Assembly (NCBI RefSeq): GCF_004379255.2
Contig: NC_056040.1
Coordinates: 1,468,257 to 1,532,256 of the forward strand
DNA length: 64,000 nt
Direction: 5' to 3'
DNA from: Salvia splendens
Taxonomy: Eukaryota > Streptophyta > Magnoliopsida > Lamiales > Lamiaceae
Shown piece by piece: positions 39,201 to 50,584 of the stretch (position 1 is its first letter; each line of letters begins with the position of its first letter). The notes beneath the pieces are model-generated. The model searched no databases and had not been told where the DNA came from. It saw nothing but the letters and a program-made list of their open reading frames with translations. A program made the position numbers and the translations under genes.

Positions 39201-39331
39201 ATCACCCAAAAAGGCAAAATCCATTCATATATATATGGTGTATACCATCACCTCTCATACACTTTATTTCTCTTTTTCTTCTCTTCTCTTCTCTCTGTCA
39301 CAGACACACACACACACACACAAGAAGGAAG

Positions 39332-40219
39332 ATGTTTAGGTTGATCACAGGTATACCGGGGCCTAGTGGGTTCGGATCTGCATCAACGGCTGAGAATGTG
39401 ACTGAGGGGATCGATGCGACAAACTTGACAGCCATAATCACAGGTTCAGATAATTGAGAAATTTTTTAAACTTCACGACTTATCATTTGAATTTTGATAA
39501 GAGCGAGATAAATCAGAGTTTTAACCAAACTTCATGGTTAGGTAATTAACCATGTTTAATTCACAACTTCAAGCTAGCATTATTTGTTTTGTTGTTTATT
39601 TACTATAACATTAATACCTCAAGAATTGTATTTACATCATTAATTCTATAAATTATTTAAAAATCAAAAGTCGATCTGATCATTTTATCTATAACTTCAT
39701 AAAAGATTAAAGTAACAAAATGAACTTTGTTTTCCATGTAATTTATAAAAAATAGTAATAATTTTAATAACGCTAATGGTGAACTAAACAATAGTTGTTC
39801 TCACAAATGCTGCTCACATAAGTTATGCAGTAACTTTTGTTTTTATACTTAGATCCAACTATACAGGAAATTAAATATTGAATTTATGAGATATATGTTG
39901 TGCACGTCCAATCATAATTTGCAGATTTAGATCTCTGTACATCCCTCTGCTTATTAGTTGTTGCCATGAGAAAATCTAGCATAGTGGGTTGCTACAACGA
40001 CATTGATACCACAAATTTAATTCTAAATTTTCTGGTAGGGTTCAATAATGGAAAAAATAAATTCACAGGATAACAAATATAGAAAATTAAATTGATCCAC
40101 CACACCCTGATAGTGATAGACCAGGCTAGACAAATTTTCAGTACACACACCAATGAATAAAAATTAATAACGACAACAACAACAGTGACGACGACGACGA
40201 CAACAACAACAACAACAAC

Positions 40220-40282
<63 letters not shown>

Positions 40283-41922
40283 GAGCAACGACCCTCCAAG
40301 AACGCATAGGAAGCACAGATCTAACCTGACCAGGTCAAGTTCTTGCCAAAATAATAACAGAGTTTTGAATCATAAATGGAACATTATTTTTCAATATTTT
40401 GTTAAAAAAGTTAACAAAAAATTCTCAAACTGCAGGTGGTGCAAGTGGGATTGGTTTGGAAACTGCAAGAGTTTTAGCTAAGAGAAATGCACATGTTATT
40501 ATAGCAGCAAGAAACATTGAAGCAGCTAATGCAGCAAAGCAGTCCATTCTCAAAGATTACACCAAAGCTAAAGTCACCACCCTTAAACTCGACCTCGCTT
40601 CTCTCGACTCAGTCGAGGCTTTCAGTCATGAGTTCGCCACTCTCAACCTTCCCCTCAACATCTTAATGTAACTTAAAAAAACTCATTTTCACAACAATTT
40701 AGACATTTTTTGGTTAGTGTTCAATCTGACTTTGGTTTATTTTTCCAGAAACAATGCTGGTATCATGTTCTGCCCTTTTCAGCTGTCTCAAGATGGGATT
40801 GAGATGCAGTTTGCTACAAATCATCTTGGTATAGTATAACACATTTATAATATCTTGAAATATTCTCAGCTTAGGTTGTAAGAGTTCATGTTTCATTGGT
40901 CAGGCCACTTCTACTTGACTAACCTACTCCTGGACAAGATGAAAGAAACAGCAAAATCTACGGGGATCGAGGGGAGGATTGTGAATCTATCATCGGTAGC
41001 ACATCTACTCACTTATCCAGAAGGGATTGCTTTCGAACAGATCAGTGATCAAAAGAAGTAAGTTAGTTCATCAAAAATGTAAATCATAAGATGGAAGGCC
41101 TGGTGTATAAGGCGATACATTTTTGTTTGGTGGCAGATATGATGACAAGAAAGCATATGGACAGTCCAAACTAGCCAATATATTACACGCAAACGAGCTC
41201 TCTAGGCGTCTGGAGGTAACGTATCGCAACCTCAAAAACACACTAGAGCTCTCTAGGAGGCAAAAGTAGTTGTTTAAACTTGTGTGTTTCTGCAGAGTGA
41301 AGGAGTAAACATTACAGTGAATTCAGTGCATCCGGGGCTGATCATGACGAATCTGTTCAGATATTCCGGGATTTTGATGAGTAAGAAGTCCTACAATCTA
41401 ACATGTGTGTTGCACTAAAACAAGATTTTGCTGCAGAAATCTTCAAGTTTTACACTTATGTGTGCTAGTTTTCTTGCACTAAATCAAGATTTTTGCTGCA
41501 TAAATATTGCACTAGTTTTGTTGCATTAAATCAAAATTTTTTTCTGCAGAGATATCGAATTTACAACACACTGACACACACATTTATGTGCTAGTTTTCT
41601 TGCACTAAATCAACATTTTGGTGCAGAAATGTTGAAGCTGGCAACTCACATTCTCTGGAAAAATGTTCCTCAGGTAACAGTCCCTCAAACAGAACATGAT
41701 GATCTAAAAAAAGTTAACATGTATGTTAACTTTGCTCTCAATTTTCAGGGTGCAGCAACAACGTGCTATGTTGTGCTCCACCCCGGCCTTAAGGGAGTGT
41801 CAGGGAACTACTACGTCGACTGCAACGAATTCAAGACAAGCAGCCTGGCCAGAGACGAGGCTTTGGCGAAGAGACTCTGGGATTTCAGCTGCAACTTACT
41901 TAAGACAGCTGGAAAAGCCTGA
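39332..41922 (+). CDS. TIC32: TIC32-like short-chain dehydrogenase/reductase
   Basis: NAD(P)H-binding SDR close to chloroplast inner-envelope TIC32, described in other plants as an NADPH- and calmodulin-responsive partner of the import translocon. Eight exons: 39332-39443, 40436-40667, 40749-40828, 40904-41057, 41137-41215, 41296-41380, 41627-41673, 41749-41922; 320 residues, all junctions in frame. Motifs: N-terminal [15 protein letters not shown]; cofactor loop TGGASGIG (37-44); NNAG (116-119); catalytic Ser172 (NLSSVAH), Tyr200 and Lys204 (YGQSK); [10 protein letters not shown] after the active site. No cleavable transit peptide is evident, consistent with TIC32. Intron 1 holds a long microsatellite and intron 6 a set of duplicated splice acceptors. 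Localisation and true orthology to TIC32 are inferred; other paralogues of this group are cytosolic. Confidence 0.92.
40171..40277. repeat. Compound trinucleotide microsatellite in SDR intron 1
   Basis: CGACAACAACAACAG and GACGACGACGACGA lead into (CAA)n and then about nineteen AAT/ATA units. It lies about 160-265 bp before the exon 2 acceptor. The apparent poly-Thr and poly-Ile open frames here are products of the repeat. Confidence 0.95.
41405..41626 (+). repeat. Four-copy repeat of an intron 3' end in SDR intron 6
   Basis: A ~50-80-bp unit (TAGTTTTCTTGCACTAAATC, then a T-rich tract and CTGCAG-like end) occurs four times. Three copies keep an AG acceptor (41436, 41549, 41626) and one has mutated to CTGCAT (about 41500). 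Only 41626 keeps the reading frame. The first copy also carries AAATCTTCAAG after its AG, resembling the true exon 7 start AAATGTTGAAG. Confidence 0.8.
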
Positions 41923-42742
41923 ATGCACATCAATGAGTTGAACTCTATTTCAATTTAAGATCTTGTGGTTTTTAATATTTTGTAAACTTGGACAAGAATA
42001 TTGCTCAAATCATAGAAGATGGCCTAGTTTTTCTTGTCTAAAAAAGTTGTGTTTATTTACATATAACAAATATTTTGAGTGTTATGTGCTTCTGCAGTTA
42101 GTTTACTCATGCATTGTAATTGATGTATTAATTTATCTCTCTCTCTCTCTCTATATATATATCACTATTACTACTATCTTACACAATTCTTAGCTGTTTT
42201 CTAGTAATTTTTATTTTTAAATGTAATCACTTCTTACCCATTTCTTATAAAAAAATACAAATATGTAAAAAATGTGCATTAAATACAACTCAATGATGAT
42301 ATGTTTTTTATATGTAGGAGCAGTACATTATGACATTTTTTATAGATAACTTTTGGAGCATTGCATTTTTTTTCCTATCAACACTATATATATCGATATA
42401 TATTGAGGATTTAGGAAAGCGGCAAAAATCTATAACTATAATTAAACTAAATTCGAGCCAATTTAGTGACACAATTCAATTTAATTAGTTACATTAGTTA
42501 CTAACTAAACCGAGATCAAACAATTTTAAACAAAAAACAATAATCAATTTCTAACTCAAGCTGGAGATGAACTATAATTTCTAAATAATGTGGGAAACAG
42601 TAGTAATATATCAGCAAACACTAAAAAACAAAAAAAATTCACAAATCAAAATACCACGACGACGACGTCGTTTGGCGCAACGGATTCGAAAACCGAAATT
42701 TATTTCCAAATTAGGGGGAAAATCGTCGAACTAACCGTATTC

Positions 42743-43111
42743 TCAGAGCGGCGCCACCTCTTCGTCGTCGCCCTCCCACAATCCGAGTGCTCTGACGGCG
42801 AAGGCGGATCCGGCGACGATGACGGCGGCGAAGAGCGGCGGCACGAGCATGTCAATTTCGGAGCGCCTGAAGAGTCTCGAGGCGAGGCAGAAGTCCTCCG
42901 TTGGGATGTCGAGCGGCAGCCTGACGAGGCCCTCGCCGCGGCAGGGCGGAGAGAGCGGGCTGATGGCGGAGACGAAGGCCCACTCCGGCGTGAAGGAGGC
43001 CATCGCGACGGCGGCCGTGAGGACGGCCGTCCAAGCGACGGCGTAGAGCATGAGGAGGTAGGTCGGGGAGGAGAGGGATTCGGGGAGGGAATTGAGGATT
43101 CGGAAGATCAT
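42743..43111 (-). CDS. Small conserved plant membrane protein of unknown function
   Basis: A 122-residue single-exon protein (MIFRILNSLPESLSSPTYLL...). Two hydrophobic segments are visible, about residues 18-42 (LLMLYAVAWTAVLTAAVAMA) and 88-110 (MLVPPLFAAVIVAGSAFAVR), with a Ser/Pro/Cys-containing loop between (SAISPLSPPCRGEG) and an acidic C-terminus. I recall similar proteins in other flowering plants but no assigned role. GC-rich coding DNA in an AT-rich setting and plausible plant leader sequence support it as real. A plus-strand frame of 175 codons overlaps it and is a shadow. Confidence 0.8.
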   Translation of the reverse strand: MIFRILNSLPESLSSPTYLLMLYAVAWTAVLTAAVAMASFTPEWAFVSAISPLSPPCRGEGLVRLPLDIPTEDFCLASRLFRRSEIDMLVPPLFAAVIVAGSAFAVRALGLWEGDDEEVAPL

Positions 43112-43833
43112 TTCTAGAGAGAGAGGAAGTGAAGATGGATCACTAATTCCTTATGAATAGGGAAATTATTCATGCAATTTTGTTTGTTGGTTTAGAAATG
43201 GGGAAATGCTGATATAGAGTAGTAGGAGTACTATTTCTTTCAATTTCTTTTTCTTTTTTAATATTCGTACTCAATTTATCAAATTTTGTTTTATGGGACT
43301 AACGGAAATAGAAAAATGAGACAGCACGGATGGAGTACAATTTGTTGGGGGTTTATTGTTTGGGAGTGATGATAAACAACCAAGTTTTGTACAACAAAAA
43401 AGGTTATAATATTGGTAATTTGATGTATTAATTATATATTAAAATAATAAATGTAGTTAGTGGATAAGTTAAAAAGACTTGATTAGTCTTCAGCCTCATT
43501 TTCATTTTTTTTATATATTTGAATTACCTCTGTATTACTTTTCAAATTTGAATTAAAGTATGATTAATTAATTTTAGAGTTCCGAAAAAATAAAAAATTT
43601 ATACACAAATCATTGATATATGACCACAATTTTATGCACGTTCCATGTACTATATATACGCCCATATGTTTTAATTAAATGCATAAATAAACCGATTTTT
43701 TCTCAAATAAACCAGCTTTTGGTTGTACAAAAATAGATTTATTGTTTGGGTTAATACTCGTATAAATCTATAGTAATTGTGTTACTTACGTTTTAATGTT
43801 TTAAAATTATGATTTCTATCTCGATCTCTTTAA

Positions 43834-45854
43834 GAGCATCCGCAGCGGTGCTCGCTGGCGCGGCAACGCGCTGTCCGCCGCTGCGCTCTCGCCGCTGGCA
43901 CGACGCTTCTTGATGCATTGAGCACGTTCGTGCCGCTGAGCATGCGACGTGGTGCGTTTCTATTCGCCAACGGATTATCCGTTGGATTTTTTTTAAAATA
44001 AAAAATAATACCAAAAAAAAAAAAAAATCATATTCCAAAAAATATAGCTGTTTTATTACCGTTTTTTGAATTTTTTTTATTTTTCTAAAGAAATTTAATC
44101 CCAAAATCATCTATAAATACACACATTCATCATCCATTTTTCACATCAAATTATCTCTCATTCATATTTTTTCATACAACTCATCTACATCTTGCTCTCT
44201 CATGCAAACCCTCTCTAAAAAATTTAAAAATGGATTTCACCGATATCATTGCGAAAGCGGAGCGCGAAGAACAAGAATACTATAAACAATATCGTGCCGC
44301 CTATGAAGCCTATGTCGCCGCCACTACCCCTGCCCCTCCTCCTCGGCCAACTAGATCAATTCGCCGCTACATCCCTCGTGACCGCGAGGGAGCCAACGAA
44401 AGGCTCGTTGCCGACTATTTTTCGACCAGCCGCGGTTTCCGTAAGATTACTTTCGGAGTCGTTTTCGCATGTCAAAACGGTTGTTTATGCGTATTGTCAA
44501 CACATTATCCGCCCGTGTTGAATACTTTCAATCACGTAGAGACGCAACCGGTCGGCAAACTCTCTCGGCGTTGCAAAAGTGTAATTGTGCCATCCGACAA
44601 CTTGCTACTGGGCAAACGGCTGACCTCTTCGACGAGTATTTGTATGTGGGTGAGTCAACTGGAATCTTATGCCTCAAAAATTTTTGCGACGGCGTTCGTT
44701 CTGCTTTCGGTGAGGAATTCCTTCGGGAACCCATCTTCGGTTGCTTCATCTTCACGAAACAGTCCATGGTTTTCCTGGTATGCTTGGCCGCATTGACTGC
44801 ATGAATTGGAAGTGGAAGAATTGCCCGACTGCTTGGAGGGGGCAATACTTAAGCGGCCACAAAGGCGGCGGCCCAACGCTTATCCTTGAAGCGGTCGCCG
44901 ACTACCGCCTATGGATTTGGCATGCATATTTCGATGTTGCCGGATCTAACAACGACTTGAACGTGTTATATTCTTCACCACTTTTCAATGATGTTTTGAA
45001 TGGTGTAGCACCGACGATCGACTTCACCGTCAACGGAAATGCATACCACATGGGTTACTATCTCGCCGATGGTATCTACCCAAGGTGGTCGACGTTCGTG
45101 AAGACGTTCAGCAATCCGCAAGACCCGAGACGAGTTCTTTTTGCGCAGCGTCAAGAGTCTGCTCAGAAAGACGTCGAAAGAGCTTTTGGGGTCCTTCAAG
45201 CCCGATTCAACATTGTGAAGACCCCGTTTCGACTGTGGTACATTAAGAATATCGCCGACATCATGTACATGTGTATTATCTTGCATAACATGATTATAGC
45301 TGATGAAGGACCGAGGGCAGCTAACTTTTACTACGATGATGAAGCCGGAAGCTCAACCGCGAGGTCTCCCCCACGCCGAGGTGTGCATACGACGGTGGGC
45401 GAGAGGATCGAAACAAGACACACAATGCGCGATACCAGAACCTACATTGAGCTACAAGAAGACCTAGTCAAACACATTTGGGCAAAATTCGGCCACGAGC
45501 AGAAATTTTATGAATTTAAGTATGTAATTTTAAATTTTTAGGATTTTAATTATGTAATTTAAAATTTTTTTATGAATTTAATTATGTAATTTTAAATTTT
45601 TAGGATTTTAATTATGTAATTTTAACTTTTTTTGTAATTTGTAATAGTATTCCAGGTACTTTTAATGCATTTTAATATTGTGGAACTGTTTTTATTTAAA
45701 TTGAATAATAAAATGGTGGAACCCTTGAACATGTCCTTACGGAAGAACATGGATGTAGGTGTTGTGCTCTTGAGGAAGAAGAGAGTAAAAATGAATAAAA
45801 GTGGGTCCGGACCCACTTCCATGCTCTTTGACAAGAGTATGGATGTGGATGCTT
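43834..45854 (+). mobile_element. PIF/Harbinger element with transposase, about 2.0 kb
   Basis: Left end GAGCATCCGCAGCGGTGCTC preceded by TAA (43831-43833). The right end is less clean, GTGGATGCTT at about 45846-45855, with no matching duplication, so this end has mutated. Contains a promoter-like CTATAAATACACACATTC (44111), a transposase in three frames (44230-45541) and AT-rich tail repeats (TTTTAATTATGTAATTT). It is the apparent relative of the deletion derivative at 49914. Confidence 0.88.
44230..45541 (+). pseudogene. PIF/Harbinger (DDE_Tnp4-type) transposase, broken by two frameshifts
   Basis: N-terminal part in frame from 44230 (MDFTDIIAKAEREEQEYYKQ), shifting frame near 44430-44445, middle part with MSKRLFMRIVNTLSARVEYF and LQKCNCAIRQLATGQTADLF, shifting again near 44730-44741, then the catalytic part to 45541. 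Catalytic acidic residues are present: Asp in GMLGRIDCMNWKWKNCP (44795), Asp in GSNNDLNVL (44954), Glu in KDVERAFGVLQARF (45179). The best plant match in memory is the ALP1-like/'plant transposon protein' group. All catalytic residues survive, so inactivation looks recent, or the frameshifts could be assembly errors. It has no introns. Confidence 0.9.
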
Positions 45855-45857
45855 TTC

Positions 45858-46046
45858 GTATAACAAAATTCCGATTTTCAATCGCGGCATACTATATCAG
45901 AATCAGTCAGTTTTATCTCAAGTTTCTATTCTTATTTTTAAGAGATTGATGAGTATAACAAAATTCTGATTTTCAATCGCGGCATACTATGTCAGAATCA
46001 GTCAGTTTTATCTCAAGTTTCTATTTATATTTTTAAGAGATTGGAT
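45858..46046. repeat. 95-bp tandem duplication flanking the Harbinger element
   Basis: GTATAACAAAATTCCGATTT and its continuation through TTTTTAAGAGATTG occur at 45858 and again at 45953 with few differences. The Harbinger right end lies directly against the first copy. Confidence 0.9.
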
Positions 46047-46861
46047 GTGTATGTTTTTAGAAAGTAATTGTCTAAACTTAATCTTTCAAACTCGTATCAA
46101 TTTCTATTAACAAAATTTCACTCCAACAGTGTAACTGTGGCATGAATCATGAGGTGGCGGAGTTGTGACATGACTGTTCTCCTAAAATAATTATTTATCG
46201 AAAGACTGATGAAATTGGTAGTTTATGATATACGTCATTCATACAATTATTAAAGGATGAAGATAATATCGATGGATTTCAAAATATGAGATAGTGATCA
46301 AAATGTCTGGACGAGAAAAGTGGTACTACTATTTTACCCCTAATCTAATTGCATATAAACATTGAACAAAAAATGTCATTGCAATTATGTCAACATAAGT
46401 GAAAATGGCCACTTACAATGGCATAAAGAAAAACAAAAGTTGTCAAGAATGGACTCAACAAAGCAAGAAAAATCATTTCAAACTCAATAGTTGCAAATGC
46501 AGAACCCCAAACAAAGTAAAATCTTCTGTAGACAGTCATCAAAGCAAACAAGAAATCTATTTTTTTGCTAACTAAATGAGATTTTGATTTAAATCAGAAA
46601 TATAGCCAGTGGTCAAATATCATATCATACCAAAACATGCTGGTCTTACACCTCCCAGATTGTTACAATATCAGCCTGTAGATTAAAACTACAGCTGCAA
46701 CACTTGAAAACATCATATACCAAAACAAACATAAATTGCATCCAAGTTACAAGAAACAGTATACCAAGTACTTGGCGACTACTTATACGGTTATACCCAA
46801 GTTTACCTTCGAACAAACGGTAGGCGGGCATTGCACGAGACACCTGCCTATGTTTGTTCAC

Positions 46862-48264
46862 TCAGATGGCACGGCTCTTGATGACATCAAGGCCCATTTC
46901 AGTTGGATCAGTTGCTTGCAGTTCGACTTGAATCCCGTCTAGCTCCCTCTTGAACCTGTCCTTTGAACTGGCGTAGATCATCTTGCTTCTGATCCTTGAG
47001 GAGTCAGGAGACCTTGCATAGCAAAAAAGCAATCGAGCATATGGTTTGTGTTCAGCGAGTGTTAAATTGAGTGCGTTAACCATAGGGATAAGCAATGAGA
47101 TGGTGAGATTACCAAGCAATGAAGAAAATCTTGCTTTTCTGGCAATTCTCTGCTGTCACAAAGTCGAAATCGTAGATGCAGTAGCGACATTCTTCAGCGG
47201 GGACACTAGCAGCAAAATCCTCGTAGGTTTCAGTTGGCTCACCTACTTTTTCAACAACAACCTGCTTCTGTTTCTCCTCTATCTTGAAGATGATGTAGCG
47301 GTAAGTCCTCTTCGCCTTCAGTTCCAAGAATCTCAACTTGCAATCATCGTGAACAGCCATCCCAGATGCTGCGTTTGCCTGATCACAAGAACGCGTTTAG
47401 ATAACATAAACATCTTACTATGCGGAAGTAAATCAGGAGAAACATGATGCTTGCGTGAAAATCAGTAAACTAAATTAGTAAACAAACAGCAGAAGCATGA
47501 TATTTAACAATCCGAACCTCACAAAAATGTGCAATGTATACCCCCAACACACACACACACATCATCATCATCATCAAAGCATCAACAACCAACAGACATT
47601 ATACCAAAATCACAACTCGATACATCTAAAGATAGTTAGCTATTTTGCCACATACATACGCTTTAGCCTACATGATGATGAATACAGATAGATCAAACTA
47701 TAACACCACAACAACTATGCCATTGCATCGTTATAAAACAGATAAAGAGGAATCACCAACAACAACAAAAAAATATGTTTAAAAACTCGAATCACATACG
47801 ATTTATCTGCTAAAACAATTACAAGTTAGGATGATTTGCAAAAACTTCAAAAATTGGACAAAATCATCTTCAATCGAGCAAAATTACAGAAACGAATAGC
47901 AACTAGTGTCAGATCAGTCACACATCAGGCACCACGCGTCCACGCCTCAAGCACAATTAAGCTGCAATCCTTCCACGCGAATTCCAAACTTATCTCAATA
48001 GTTAAATGAATTCGACACGAGTTCCGATTCTCAGCACCGGAAAAAAAACAACTCAAAAGAGAAGCATCCAGCATAAACCAGATCACCGGTCTAGATTATT
48101 AGCCGACTAAAACAGATAGCTCGCCAAAACAAAAATCGATAACTTATTCGAACTAGACGAGGAACGAAATCAGATCAAGCGAGCCACGCGTGATAAAATA
48201 ATCAGGAGACGCGATAGCAATGCAACGGAAAATCTGGAGAAACAGAAGGGCGGAGACTCACCAT
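46862..48264 (-). CDS. ADF: Actin-depolymerizing factor (ADF/cofilin)
   Basis: Binds and severs actin filaments and promotes subunit loss at pointed ends. Exon 1 holds only the ATG (48262-48264), exon 2 is 47113-47378 and exon 3 is 46862-47012, giving 139 residues, the standard plant ADF length. An intron directly after ATG is a hallmark of plant ADF genes. Protein starts [18 protein letters not shown], with Ser6 as the regulatory phosphorylation site, and carries [19 protein letters not shown], the [20 protein letters not shown] core and the actin-binding long helix [19 protein letters not shown]. The ~880-bp first intron may enhance expression, as in other ADF genes (inference). Confidence 0.98.
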
Positions 48265-48340
48265 TTTCGATCGTGCTTGAGTTTGAAGCAGAGAATGCGA
48301 GGACCAGCGGAGGACTGTAGGCAAAGAAAATGAAAGAAAT

Positions 48341-48346
48341 TTTATA
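48341..48346 (-). promoter_or_regulatory. Putative TATA box of the ADF gene
   Basis: TATAAA on the minus strand, 77 bp upstream of the ATG, preceded by a GA-rich tract. It would give a short leader ahead of the first intron. Confidence 0.5.
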
Positions 48347-48698
48347 GAGAGAGAGAGATAACGTGGAGCTCTCTTTATTAAGCAGATGTGGTAGGGTTTT
48401 TTTACTTCGATTTTTTACTGCGTGTTAAAGTGAAACCAGATTAAAAGTGGTTGCGCGAACGGCCCATGATTTAATTACTGTATTTCTTTATGAATAAAAA
48501 AGAGAGAAAGAAAAGGGACTATACTATACTCCAAAATAAATTTTAAAAATTATATAGTGAAAACGGCTCATGATTTAATAGGTTATGCATCAATGAATAT
48601 ATAACTAAATATATTATAGCAGTATGAAAAATGGAGTATATAAATTGAATCAATAATAGTTTTCATTTATCCATATAAAACATCTTAGCAATTGAGTT

Positions 48699-48800
48699 AC
48701 GCTTTACTGTTGAATTCAAATACTATTAAATAAACATTTTTTATATCATACGCTTTACTGTTGAATTCAAATACTATTAAATAAACATTTTTTATATCAG
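48699..48800. repeat. 51-bp tandem duplication
   Basis: ACGCTTTACTGTTGAATTCA plus the following AT-rich part is repeated at 48699 and 48750 with no visible difference, so it is recent. It lies in intergenic DNA beyond the ADF promoter. Confidence 0.92.
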
Positions 48801-49910
48801 AATACTAACCATAATTATAAACTTAGAGCATGTTGGTCAATATTATTCTCCTTTACTCTCATTTTATCATCTCGTTAAACTTTTTAGAAAAAAAATACAA
48901 ATGACGATTTAATGTCTGTTGATTCACTATCGAGCTAGATAGTTGTTGGAGTTCTTAGCGGTCTTAATTTGAGCAGTTTCGTTATCCACATTGGACCGGA
49001 TGGTGGGTCGATTTGTGGCTAAAATGGTCGAATCGATAGATCCGCTCTGATTTTTTAAACATTATCTAGCTCTAATTGACCAACCATCTCTTGATAACCT
49101 TGCACATTTAGCAATGATGAAAGGTGAATTGGGAGTATAAAATTATACGAAATATTCTAGTTGCGATTTATCAGGATATATATTGTGTTAATGTAACTAT
49201 AGAATTAGATTCGTAGCGTATATGTAATTACTGCAGATTAATATTTAGTTTATTGTTTTTGCTACATTATAAATTTTTCTCAAAGCGCATCAATCATTCA
49301 TAAATGAAATGAAGAATATTGCACAAATTATTATACAAATATGTTAGTAACATTAATTGACTCGAATGAATGGAGCAAATAGTGTGTTGCATCAAGTAAA
49401 TAGCATTAAATCAAAGTATTGATTAATTTTAATGTATTATCACAACGTATGAACAAACTCTAAATATATCATAAATTATTTTTTTTGATTATTTTTTTCT
49501 CTAAAAACTTTAGAAGCATGATAGACTAGGGTCTCCTCCAGAGATTTTTCTTTGTAAACTGTGATATAAATATAGGAGGAAGCTAAAATAAAGTAAGACT
49601 TCAAATAATATTAGAGCATAGTAAAACTCAGATCATTAATAAATTAAAATAATAAAGATTATTCGTATATTTTAATAACGAATGGATTATTAATTTTTGA
49701 GTATCATTTTTCGAAATACATAAACCAAAGTAAAAGAATCTAATGTGATTTCCAAACATCTAAATGTGTAAAAAATATGGATAAGAATATAATAATGATG
49801 CAAGCCTAGTAGTGGGGCCCACCGCATTTTCTCTCTCTACATTCCTGCGTTAATTCCACGCTACTCGATGATAATGAAATGACTTTTCACACTTTTTCTA
49901 AAAGAAAACA
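48800..49910. other. Gene-free AT-rich DNA
   Basis: No coding potential, TIRs or repeats recognised. A GGGGCCCACC box occurs near 49813, followed by a CT-rich tract, which is promoter-like, but no gene follows in either direction. Confidence 0.5.
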
Positions 49911-49913
49911 TAA

Positions 49914-50584
49914 GAGCACCCACGGCCAAGCGAGCACAGTTGTGGGTCCGGGCCCACTTTTTTTGTCTGCTTTTCGGCAATAGCACAACACCCACAGCTG
50001 TGCTTTTCCGCAAGGACGAGCACAATTCAATTTAAAATTCAATTAAACAAAAATATTTCCATAATATTAAAATTCATTAAAAACCCAAAATAAGATTACA
50101 AATGACAAATAAAATAAAAAAGACATAATTAAAATCCTAAAAATTAAAAAGTACATAATTAAACTCCTAATAATTAAAAATTATATAATTAATATCCTAA
50201 AAATTAAAAATTACATAATTAAATAAGTGACCGAATTTCGTCCAAATGGATGATGAATGTGTGTATTTATAGATGATTTTGGGATTAAATTTTTTTTAAA
50301 ATTTCAGAAATATTTTCAGAAAAACGATAATAAAACGGTTGTATTTTTGGGAATCCGAAAATATATTTTTTAAAATTTTTGGTATTATTTTGGATTTTTT
50401 AAAAAATAAAGAAAAAAATGTCAATGGCCAATAGAAACGAGCCACGTCGCCCTGCTCGCTGGCACGGACGTGCTCTTAGCTAAGAGCACGTCCGTGTCAG
50501 TGGCAAGAGCGCAGCGGCGGACAAGCTCGTCCTTGCCAGCGGCAAGGACAGACGGTGAGCATGTGCTCACCGGTGCAGATGCTC
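49914..50584 (-). mobile_element. Deletion derivative of the 44-kb Harbinger element
   Basis: TIRs GAGCACCCAC..GTGCAGATGCTC with TAA on both sides (49911-49913, 50585-50587); 671 bp. In reverse orientation it matches both ends of the 43834-45854 element: the CTATAAATACACACATTCAT promoter part joins directly to the AAATTCGG.CAC transposase C-terminal part at about 50241-50250, removing the whole coding core. The TTTTTAATTATGTAATTT tail and the GTGGGTCCGG.CCCAC motif are also shared. Confidence 0.88.
50463..50496. repeat. Perfect 34-bp palindrome inside the Harbinger derivative
   Basis: CACGGACGTGCTCTTAG is followed by its exact reverse complement around the centre TAGCTA. It contains ...GTGCTC-TTA and TAA-GAGCAC..., that is, two Harbinger-like termini with target-site triplets facing each other. 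Confidence 0.9.

Noticed and set aside
40020..40480. Two 98-codon frames of poly-Ile/Val and poly-Thr
   Set aside because: They are translations of the trinucleotide microsatellite inside SDR intron 1.
42590..43117. 175-codon plus-strand frame over the small membrane protein
   Set aside because: Charged low-complexity shadow of the minus-strand gene, starting in AT-rich non-coding DNA.
43200..43337. Possible Stowaway ending CACGGATGGAG-TA
   Set aside because: Only the right end is convincing; no matching left end could be placed.
47530..47580. CRISPR-like short repeats (ACAC and ATC runs)
   Set aside because: Simple microsatellite tracts in ADF intron 1; nothing in the window has the repeat-spacer pattern of a CRISPR array.
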